Shown one piece after another: positions 17,288 to 24,034 of a stretch of 42,784 nt of DNA. Below the pieces are notes generated by a model. It did no database searches, was not told the origin of the DNA, and was given only the letters and a program-made list of their open reading frames with translations. The translations under genes and the position numbers were made by a program. Origin of the DNA: a virus. Numbering within the stretch: position 1 is the first letter of the stretch; each line of letters starts with the position of its first letter. The stretch is taken from positions 1-42,784 of IMG/VR virus record IMGVR_UViG_3300021957_000089; one strand, 5' to 3'.

Positions 17288-18517
17288 ATGATAACAGAAA
17301 TAGAGAACTTTCTAACGAAAGAAGAATGTGATAATATTATATTAGGCATTGAAGCAAACAATGTAAGATCTTCTGTAGCAGGATCTGGATCACAAGCATC
17401 AACAACAGACTCATCTAGAACTTCATATACATCCAACCTTGATGTTAATGTTAATTTGAATGTTGAAGTAAAAGGGCGTATAGCTTCTTTTTTGCAACAA
17501 GACCTTGGTAAAGGAGAGCCTATACAGGGTCAAAAATATGAATCTGGTCAATTCTTTAGACAGCATCACGATTATTTTACAGGTGATTCTTTCACCAATC
17601 ATTGTCTTAGCTCTGGAAACAGAACATACACAATGATGATTTATCTGAATGAAGATTTCGAAGGAGGCGGAACGAACTTTCCAAATTTAGACAAAACAGT
17701 AGAACCTAAAACAGGTAAGGCTGTTTTTTGGGAAAACACAAAGAACGGTGTGCCTCAACATGACACTCTTCATGAAGGAACAGATGTTGTGTCTGGGACA
17801 AAATACATAATTACATCTTGGTGGAGAGAGAACGAATGGAATGGATCTGAAGATGTAAGACTAGCGACAGAGCATCATAACAGGAAAACAAAGTCAAATG
17901 ATTTGAGAAAGGTTTTTACTAATCACGACAACATACCTAAGTTTGATGAATCAGGTTTTAAGGTTGTAAAGGTCCCAGAAGATGCCTGGGCTTTAATACA
18001 GGAAATGTATGAAGACGTTAAGGCTTCTGCAAGAGAAGAGATTTTTGAAGGTAAGGATAGCATAATACCAGGTGTAGGTAAGACAAGTGAGCTTTTAGAT
18101 GTGGGTCAAGTATATGAAAAAAGAGACAGACTACATCAAATGTTGCTTCCTTTACACGAAGAGTTTGCTAAAACTAAACTAGATCCGTCTTTTATATATG
18201 GAATTAGATCTTATTTGAGAGGAGCTGGTTTAACTCCACACAAAGATAGAATAGAAACTCACCATATATCTTCTATAATAATCGTAGATAAAGACATGAA
18301 GTGCGGTTGCAGGGACAAAGAGTTTGCTGATGATTGGCCTTTGGACATACAATCTCATAATGGAGCTTGGAATCAGGTACATGCAGATGTTGGTGAAATG
18401 ATTTTGTACGAGTCTGCAGCTTGTGAGCACGGAAGAAATTATCTGTTTGCTGGAACTTACTTCAGAAACATGTTTGTTCATTATAAGCTTAACGACTGGA
18501 AGTATGTCGCAGAATAA
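17288..18517 (+). CDS. Prolyl 4-hydroxylase-like protein with two 2-oxoglutarate/Fe(II) oxygenase domains
   Basis: A 409-residue protein. The first domain (about 1-180) has the full prolyl 4-hydroxylase pattern: YESGQFFRQHHDYF with His93 and Asp95, RTYTMMIYLNEDFEGGGTNF, PKTGKAVFW, then His162 and Lys172 in LHEGTDVVSGTKYIITSWW. His-x-Asp...His binds Fe(II), and Lys binds the 2-oxoglutarate C5 carboxylate. The second domain (about 225-405) has another set: LTPHKDR (His318, Asp320), THHISSIIIVD, WPLDI, GEMILYESA and EHGR (His381), the pattern of a second 2OG oxygenase. Such enzymes hydroxylate protein-bound proline with O2 and 2-oxoglutarate. Proline-rich Thr-Pro-Ala-Pro tracts in the neighbouring proteins are obvious candidate substrates. 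Its last 14 bases overlap the next gene, which encodes glycosyltransferases. Confidence 0.85.
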   Translation: MITEIENFLTKEECDNIILGIEANNVRSSVAGSGSQASTTDSSRTSYTSNLDVNVNLNVEVKGRIASFLQQDLGKGEPIQGQKYESGQFFRQHHDYFTGDSFTNHCLSSGNRTYTMMIYLNEDFEGGGTNFPNLDKTVEPKTGKAVFWENTKNGVPQHDTLHEGTDVVSGTKYIITSWWRENEWNGSEDVRLATEHHNRKTKSNDLRKVFTNHDNIPKFDESGFKVVKVPEDAWALIQEMYEDVKASAREEIFEGKDSIIPGVGKTSELLDVGQVYEKRDRLHQMLLPLHEEFAKTKLDPSFIYGIRSYLRGAGLTPHKDRIETHHISSIIIVDKDMKCGCRDKEFADDWPLDIQSHNGAWNQVHADVGEMILYESAACEHGRNYLFAGTYFRNMFVHYKLNDWKYVAE

Positions 18518-20438
18518 GTATATATCTTTTGAGCCTTGGTGGGCAGGATACTCTAATGTTAGAATGTCTTTCGAGATAGCTATTGCTATATCAGAGATAA
18601 CAGGAAGAACATTAATAATTCCACCAAAAGTGTATTTCAATGGTATTAACGATTGGAATGACACCAAATCATACCTAGATATATTTAGTGTTTGGAGAAA
18701 AGACACGTTCTTAGAAACATTTAACGCTGTTGATTATCATGATGTAGAAGAATATGCTTCTCTTAACAGTGAGATAGGATATTTTAATGGTATAGATAAA
18801 ATAGCAGAGATAAAGACCTTCTCATCTAAATACGAAACACTACATCCGCTACCTCCTCCAGACAAGGATTTTGTAGTATATAAAGATATCGAAGATCAGA
18901 AAGACTTTGAAATGTTTGCTTCAGGCAGAAAGCCTTTCTCCGTAGACTCTGAAGCTAAGTTTATTCACTTTCCAAGAAATCTATTCGGTCATTTTTATTA
19001 TATAGTGTATGGATCTTCTCCAAACAAAAGAAACTATATAAAAAATAAGATTATTAGAGGTATTCGTTTTAATGAAAATCTTTATAGGTATGCAAACGAA
19101 GCTAAGAAGAAGATGGGAAGATACAACGCACTTCACATAAGGAGAGGTGATTTCTTATCGGACAGACCTAATATGGAGTATGACTTGAGCGTTATAAATG
19201 AATTTCTACCAGATTACTTTTATGACAAACCAGTTTATATAGCAACAGATGAAAAAGATAAAAGCTTTTTTGACTCATTAAACATACAAAACAAACATTT
19301 CTTTTCAGATCTGTATGATATAACAGACCCTCTTAAAGAAATAGCAATAGACATTATAACCTGCAGTAATGCAGAAGAGTTTTTAGGCAGTAGACTAAGC
19401 ACATTTAGCGACTACATAAATGTAAATAGAGCTTCAATAAATCAAAGCGTCAGGATATTAGAATACAATAATCATGATTCTGTTGATTCTGCTTACGATA
19501 TTTTACCTTGGAGCAAAGACAATCAATCTTCATGGCATGACTTATCTGAATACTATTGGACACCTGAAAAAGATGATAGAAAGATTTTCATAAATATAGC
19601 TTCATATCGAGATTTAGATTTAATAAGAACGATAGATGACGCAAGAGAAAAATCTGCATTTCCAGATAGACTTGTATTTGGAGTGATGCTTCAGGATGAA
19701 GAGTGGATGTTGAATAGGCTAAGGCTCATGAATGATGTGAAAATAATATATTGTCATTATAAAGAAGCAAAAGGTGTTGGTTACGCCAGGAACAGAATAA
19801 ACAACGAACTATATAATGATGAGGAAATATTCTTACAAGTTGACAGTCATTGTAGATTTTACAGGAATTGGGATATAGGTATATCACAACAAATAGATGA
19901 ATCGCCAGATAACAGCTTTCTAACTGGCTTTCCGCCAGATGTCAGGAATTACATGGAATACAATAACTACATACAAAACGATAGTCTAAATTGCAATAAA
20001 ATATTAAGCTTCAAAGAGAATGCTTTTCCTTTTTTCAATAGCAGAGGAACGACACCAAGGGGAGAGGGATACTGTAAAACTTTTCATGTATCAGGTTCTA
20101 ATGTTTTTGGTAGGGGAGAAATCGTAGATGTAATCAAGTATGATGACAATAATGATCTTTTGATAAATCCGTTTCTGGATCAAGAAATATACTCTTGTTT
20201 AGCCTATGTGGCAGGATATGATTTTTATGTTCCAAAGTTTGCAAACGTCTGGCATAACTACAACGACAACACAGAGAGAGGAGATAAGAAGCTAAGACCC
20301 TTGTGGCATGAAGATAATCAATTGGATAATTACATAAAAAATCCATTGCCTTTATTCAAGTCTAGGGAAACAAAAAGAACTGTCGATCAGTGGATCGAAG
20401 AAATAGAAAGTGAAATAAAAATAAATAAAAATGAGTAA
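18504..20438 (+). CDS. Two-domain glycosyltransferase: O-fucosyltransferase-like plus GT60-like (hydroxyproline GlcNAc-transferase family)
   Basis: A 644-residue protein from the ATG at 18504; an in-frame ATG at 18423 lies deep in the previous gene and is less likely. The N-terminal domain (1-320) has WAGYSNVRMSFEIAIAIS, HIRRGDF at 211-217 and a C-terminal SNAEEFLGSRLSTFSDYI. These are the hallmarks of GDP-fucose O-fucosyltransferases, where the Arg residues bind GDP-sugar. The C-terminal domain (358-605) has IFINIASYRD, KGVGYARN, EIFLQVDSHCRF (metal-binding DSH, 447-449), HVSGSNVFGRGEI and NVWHNY. This order of motifs belongs to family GT60, which includes the Dictyostelium enzyme adding GlcNAc to hydroxyproline of Skp1. 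It lies next to a prolyl hydroxylase and a GDP-sugar epimerase. Cytoplasmic, with no membrane segment. Confidence 0.8.
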   Translation: MSQNKYISFEPWWAGYSNVRMSFEIAIAISEITGRTLIIPPKVYFNGINDWNDTKSYLDIFSVWRKDTFLETFNAVDYHDVEEYASLNSEIGYFNGIDKIAEIKTFSSKYETLHPLPPPDKDFVVYKDIEDQKDFEMFASGRKPFSVDSEAKFIHFPRNLFGHFYYIVYGSSPNKRNYIKNKIIRGIRFNENLYRYANEAKKKMGRYNALHIRRGDFLSDRPNMEYDLSVINEFLPDYFYDKPVYIATDEKDKSFFDSLNIQNKHFFSDLYDITDPLKEIAIDIITCSNAEEFLGSRLSTFSDYINVNRASINQSVRILEYNNHDSVDSAYDILPWSKDNQSSWHDLSEYYWTPEKDDRKIFINIASYRDLDLIRTIDDAREKSAFPDRLVFGVMLQDEEWMLNRLRLMNDVKIIYCHYKEAKGVGYARNRINNELYNDEEIFLQVDSHCRFYRNWDIGISQQIDESPDNSFLTGFPPDVRNYMEYNNYIQNDSLNCNKILSFKENAFPFFNSRGTTPRGEGYCKTFHVSGSNVFGRGEIVDVIKYDDNNDLLINPFLDQEIYSCLAYVAGYDFYVPKFANVWHNYNDNTERGDKKLRPLWHEDNQLDNYIKNPLPLFKSRETKRTVDQWIEEIESEIKINKNE

Positions 20439-21432
20439 AAAAAAGGTACTAGTATTAGGAGGAGGTGGCTTCGTTGGTGGTCATTTAGCTAAAAGATTAA
20501 AGGAAGAGGGTTGCTTCGTAAGGGTTGCAGACATAAAAAAAGAGCCTTCATTTCATTCTAAAGAGGAAATATGTGATGAATATGCTTCTTTAGATTTAAG
20601 AAACCCATCATTTGTTTCTTTGTGTATGCATGCACCAGACCAAAAGTCGTTAGATGATAGTGAAAATTCATTTGATGAGGTATACAATTTGGCAGCAGAT
20701 ATGGGTGGTGCAGGATACATATTCTCTGGTGATAACGACTTGCAGGTAATGTCTAATTCATCAAAGATAAATCTTAATGTAGTTGATAGCGCTGTATCTT
20801 TTAATGTAAAAAAAATATTTTTTTCTAGCTCAGCTTGCGTTTACCCAGAGCACAATCAACTAGATCCAAACAATCCAATTACAGAGGAGAGTAGTGCCTA
20901 CCCTGCAAACCCTGATTCTGAATATGGATGGGAAAAGCTTTTTTCAGAAAGATTATATCTGTCTGCAAATAGAAACGAAAACTTAGACGTTAGAGTTGCT
21001 AGATATCACAATGTATACGGACCTAATTGTTCTTGGAATGACGGCAAGGAAAAAGCACCTGCAGCCATGTGTAGGAAAGTGGCTGAAAACAACAAGGTTG
21101 TTGAGGTTTGGGGTGACGGAAAACAAACCAGATCCTTTTTATACATAGACGATGCTATTGACGCTACAATCGCTTTTATGAGGCAAGATAAAAGTTTAGG
21201 TCCTATTAATATAGGTTCAGAGCAAATGGTAACTATAAACGGACTGTTGAATACAGTTATGAGTGTTGCCGATAAAAAATTAAAAATAAAACATATAGAA
21301 GGTCCTCTTGGAGTCAGAGGAAGGTCTTCTGATAATAGGTTGATTTACGAGCTGATAGGATGGAAACCTAAGTACAAACTAAAGGACGGAATCAAATTAA
21401 CTTACGATTGGATAAAAAAGCAGGTTGGTTAA
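20431..21432 (+). CDS. GDP-mannose 3,5-epimerase-like nucleotide-sugar epimerase
   Basis: A 333-residue short-chain epimerase. It has an N-terminal Rossmann motif (GGGGFVGGH, 10-18), NLAADMGGAGYIFSG (86-100), SSSACVYPE with Cys136, Tyr165-x-x-x-Lys169, and GKEKAPAAMCRK with Lys208. It also has WGDGKQTRSFLYIDD and GPLGVRGRSSDN. This set, including the Cys/Lys acid-base pair, is characteristic of GDP-mannose 3,5-epimerase (EC 5.1.3.18), which makes GDP-L-galactose (and GDP-L-gulose) from GDP-D-mannose. Similarity to the plant enzyme is apparent over nearly the whole length. It overlaps the preceding glycosyltransferase by 8 bases. L-galactose is the 6-hydroxy form of L-fucose, so the product is a credible donor for the neighbouring O-fucosyltransferase-like domain. 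A GDP-sugar 4,6-modifying enzyme is a less likely alternative. Confidence 0.8.
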   Translation: MSKKKVLVLGGGGFVGGHLAKRLKEEGCFVRVADIKKEPSFHSKEEICDEYASLDLRNPSFVSLCMHAPDQKSLDDSENSFDEVYNLAADMGGAGYIFSGDNDLQVMSNSSKINLNVVDSAVSFNVKKIFFSSSACVYPEHNQLDPNNPITEESSAYPANPDSEYGWEKLFSERLYLSANRNENLDVRVARYHNVYGPNCSWNDGKEKAPAAMCRKVAENNKVVEVWGDGKQTRSFLYIDDAIDATIAFMRQDKSLGPINIGSEQMVTINGLLNTVMSVADKKLKIKHIEGPLGVRGRSSDNRLIYELIGWKPKYKLKDGIKLTYDWIKKQVG

Positions 21433-21437
21433 TTTAC

Positions 21438-21445
21438 TATCTTTG
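21438..21445 (+). promoter_or_regulatory. Candidate -7 promoter element (TATCTTTG) before adhesin 2
   Basis: TATCTTTG fits TAnnTTTG and lies in the 28-base gap after the epimerase, ending 15 bases before the ATG at 21461. It is followed by TAGAAAATT, as at the other late elements. No TTG at -33. Confidence 0.5.
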
Positions 21446-21460
21446 TAGAAAATTCAGTAA

Positions 21461-22603
21461 ATGGCAGAGACTACTGGACTCAAGACTGTTACAAGGTTAA
21501 GAAAGTATATTAACGGAAAGGCTACGACAGAGACGAAGGCTAATCAGGCTTCTGACTCTGACTACATTGCCCCATATTCTGACACAACATCTTGTCCTTT
21601 ATATGTGTTTGACGTTCCTACTCCTGCTCCCACAGTAGCCCCTACACCTGTGCCAGTAGGTACAACGCCTACACCTGCGCCATCACCAACACCAGCACCT
21701 GCACCCACAGTTACACAGATTCCTATACCAGAGGCAACAAATTGTAGTCCTTGTATTACACAGGATGTGGCTAACTCTGAGTGTGCTGTTTACAATGTTT
21801 TTAATCATGATCCAGTAAAAACTGCTTATTTTCAGATTACAGACTGCTCTACTGGGCAGAAAGTTTCACAAGTAATGTACCCAGATACAGACAGAGAACT
21901 TGAGTCATTGACTGAGCCCTTCCTTAATAGTGGAGCTCAAATTGGATACGATTTTGTAAAGTGGGCTGATGGGTTTTCTGACATTGATTTAAATAAAAAT
22001 CATTATGAGGCTGTAAACTGCTCAAACAATTTAGAGTATAGAATTGTAAGAACAAAAAGACAGTTGAACGAAGGTCAAGTTGTAAAAACAGAAAACAGCT
22101 CTTGCTGTTGGCAAATAAAATCACAAGTATCGCCTCAACAAGCACATAATGCCCTTATTAACGCAACCTATCCAATATACAATGAGTGTATAGATTGTTG
22201 TTCAACGCCTTCTGTCATACCAAGTACATCTGCCGTTATAACAGGAACAACAACAACATCTATAGATTGCTCTGGATCTTATAATAGGGAGGTGATATTC
22301 GTTGTAGAAACAGAAGGAGAGGTTGATGTAGAAATATCTGTAAATGTTGCAACAGGCCAATACGTAAGATCTACAGGAAGATTACTTCTAAACAATGAAG
22401 GTATCTACAGTCAGTATGCATCTTTTCCAACAAACTTATACGCATACCCACCATATGTTGTGAATGGTGTTGAGCAGGCTGGTCCAACCGTAGAGACAAA
22501 AAGAATGACACTACCTGAAGGTACTTACAAACTACAACTAGAACCCCTAGACTGTGCTTCAGGTGCTTTCGGAACATCCACATTAACCGTATCAGTAGTA
22601 TAA
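21461..22603 (+). CDS. Modular adhesin-like protein 2 with Pro-rich linker
   Basis: A 380-residue protein. Residues 1-45 (LRKYINGKATTETKAN, DSDYIAPY, Cys45) match the N-terminal domain of adhesin 1 in length, motif and Cys position. A Pro/Thr/Ala tract follows (about 52-90), then Cys-rich modules including NCSPC, SSCCWQIKSQVS and YNECIDCC. The last resembles the YNDCSGC end of adhesin 1. The C-terminal ~120 residues form a Gly/Thr/Val beta domain. The shared N-domain suggests both adhesins dock to the same virion site. It begins its own transcription unit and is followed one base later by a detached tail-domain gene. Host-receptor binding is inferred from the architecture. Confidence 0.65.
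   Translation: MAETTGLKTVTRLRKYINGKATTETKANQASDSDYIAPYSDTTSCPLYVFDVPTPAPTVAPTPVPVGTTPTPAPSPTPAPAPTVTQIPIPEATNCSPCITQDVANSECAVYNVFNHDPVKTAYFQITDCSTGQKVSQVMYPDTDRELESLTEPFLNSGAQIGYDFVKWADGFSDIDLNKNHYEAVNCSNNLEYRIVRTKRQLNEGQVVKTENSSCCWQIKSQVSPQQAHNALINATYPIYNECIDCCSTPSVIPSTSAVITGTTTTSIDCSGSYNREVIFVVETEGEVDVEISVNVATGQYVRSTGRLLLNNEGIYSQYASFPTNLYAYPPYVVNGVEQAGPTVETKRMTLPEGTYKLQLEPLDCASGAFGTSTLTVSVV
21616..21729 (+). repeat. Thr-Pro-Ala-Pro coding repeat in adhesin 2
   Basis: This stretch encodes about 38 residues alternating Pro with Thr, Ala, Val or Ser (PTPAPT, PVPV, PSPTPAPAPT). It is the same kind of linker as in the tail protein and adhesin 1, but with fewer perfect DNA-level repeats. Confidence 0.8.
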
Positions 22604-22604
22604 T

Positions 22605-23354
22605 ATGGCAAAAACAGTAACATATAAAGATAGCGCCAAGGGTTGGACATCGTTCTATTCTTATGAACCAGAATGGATTGACAACCTTAATGATGAGTAT
22701 TTTACTTTCAAAAATGGACAAATATATGCGCACCATAAAGACGATAATGACAGAAACACTTTCTACGGTCAGCAGTATAATACTAAAGTAGAATTTGTGT
22801 CTAATGAAGGACCTTCTGAAGTTAAAATGTTTAGAGCTATAAAAACAGAAGGAAGCAGCAAAAACTGGGACTTTATTGTTGATAGTGATATTGAAAGCGG
22901 ACACATAGACAAATCCTCTTTTGTTGAAAGGGAAAACATGTACTACGGTTATATTAGAAATAATAATGACGAAGTGGATACAAAGAAACTTACATTTCAG
23001 GGTATTGGGATATGTAGCAGTGTATCTGCTGACGCTATAACTTTCTCTGAACTTCCTGACTCAACCATTTCTGTTGAGGACAACGTATACAAAGCAGTCG
23101 TTGATGAAGATACATCGGAAATAGGAAACATGACGTTGGTAGGTGTTGTTGATGTTATAAATCAAAACAGTATTGATATTAAAGATATATCTTCAATGCC
23201 TAACCCAGGAGAATTTATTATGTATGGCAAAAATCAAACATCGGAATCAGAAGGAGTAAGAGGTTATTACGCTAAAGTAACAATGACCAACTCCAGTACA
23301 GATCCTGTTGAAATTTATGCCGTTAACTCTGAGGTTACAAAGAGTAACCTTTAA
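22605..23354 (+). CDS. Detached C-terminal tail-protein domain
   Basis: A 249-residue protein. The first ~120 residues (KGWTSFYSYEPEWIDNLN, EYFTFKNGQIYAHH, NTFYGQQYNTKV, NEGPSEVKMF, ENMYYGYIRNN) form a pattern I know from the C-terminal region of large tail proteins of Bacteroidota podoviruses. There it normally follows a beta-body ending much like the Tyr-Asp-Pro-Tyr-Asn-Asp segment of the protein at 11268. Here it is a separate gene with its own ATG, placed 7 kb downstream after the adhesin/glycosylation cassette. The C-terminal half is a beta-rich domain. It probably still assembles with the large tail protein. Confidence 0.6.
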   Translation: MAKTVTYKDSAKGWTSFYSYEPEWIDNLNDEYFTFKNGQIYAHHKDDNDRNTFYGQQYNTKVEFVSNEGPSEVKMFRAIKTEGSSKNWDFIVDSDIESGHIDKSSFVERENMYYGYIRNNNDEVDTKKLTFQGIGICSSVSADAITFSELPDSTISVEDNVYKAVVDEDTSEIGNMTLVGVVDVINQNSIDIKDISSMPNPGEFIMYGKNQTSESEGVRGYYAKVTMTNSSTDPVEIYAVNSEVTKSNL

Positions 23355-23360
23355 AATTTG

Positions 23361-23368
23361 TATATTTG
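23361..23368 (+). promoter_or_regulatory. Candidate -7 promoter element (TATATTTG) before ejection genes
   Basis: TATATTTG fits TAnnTTTG in the 29-base gap after the tail-domain gene, ending 15 bases before the ATG at 23384. It is followed by TAAAAATTA. No TTG at -33. Confidence 0.5.
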
Positions 23369-23383
23369 TAAAAATTAATTATT

Positions 23384-24034
23384 ATGGATCCATTCACAGC
23401 AATATCAATGGGAATAAGCGTTGTTGGCGGTGTTGCCAAGATGGTTGATGGGTTTACCAGAAAGAAAGCTGCTCAGCAAAAAATGAGAGAGCTTGAGGCT
23501 GCACCACTTCCATTAAACGCATTTGAAGCATTACAAGTTCCTACTGAAGGAACACAAATTCAAAGAGAAGAACTTCAAAGACAAGCTGCTAGTGCAGCAT
23601 CTCAAATGCAACAGGCTGGAACAAGAGCTATTGCTGGCGGTATTGGAGACTTCCAAGAAGCACAAACGAAAGGTTACAGACAGATCGGAGCTGACATTGA
23701 TGAAGCTATGTTTAAGAGAGACTCTATGGTTGCTCAAGAACAATCTACAATTAATATGGTTGGTGAAGAAAGATTAGCAGCACAGATATCTGGTACTGCT
23801 TCTGATATTGGAGCTGCTAGACAAGATGTTATGAGTGGAATGGGTGATGTAGCTAACACAGCATTATCATTTGGATTATCCAGAAGTGAGTCACAGGCTA
23901 TAAATGACCCAGAAGGAAATAAAGCTAATAGAAAGTCATCTAGGAATACCAGAAAAACAATAAGACAGTCTAAGAGAGTATCTAATAGGGCTAAACGCAA
24001 TGATGGTGCTAATTATTCAATATTTAATTCATAA
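23384..24034 (+). CDS. Putative internal virion (ejection) protein, small
   Basis: A 216-residue protein. It has a short hydrophobic N-terminus (AISMGISVVGGVAKMV), then long Ala/Gln/Glu-rich helices (residues 30-160) and a strongly basic, Ser/Arg/Lys C-terminus (about 175-208). This composition is typical of small internal virion proteins of podoviruses that leave the head with the DNA and form part of the channel across the envelope. It begins a three-gene block of rising size (216, 587 and 2080 residues), as in T7- and crAss-like ejection modules. The stop and the next ATG overlap by one base. No enzyme motif is seen. Confidence 0.6.
   Translation: MDPFTAISMGISVVGGVAKMVDGFTRKKAAQQKMRELEAAPLPLNAFEALQVPTEGTQIQREELQRQAASAASQMQQAGTRAIAGGIGDFQEAQTKGYRQIGADIDEAMFKRDSMVAQEQSTINMVGEERLAAQISGTASDIGAARQDVMSGMGDVANTALSFGLSRSESQAINDPEGNKANRKSSRNTRKTIRQSKRVSNRAKRNDGANYSIFNS

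Noticed and set aside
18423-18503. Earlier start for the two-domain glycosyltransferase
   Set aside because: It would overlap the hydroxylase gene by 95 bases across its conserved C-terminus. The ATG at 18504 begins right before the conserved YISFEPWWAGYSN region.
18230-18706. Minus-strand open frame of 158 codons
   Set aside because: Antisense to the hydroxylase and glycosyltransferase genes, whose motifs are clear. No promoter or start context.
22371-22904. Minus-strand open frame of 177 codons
   Set aside because: Antisense to adhesin 2 and the tail-domain gene, hydrophobic and Phe/Ile-rich as expected from the reverse of AT-rich coding DNA, with no support from context.
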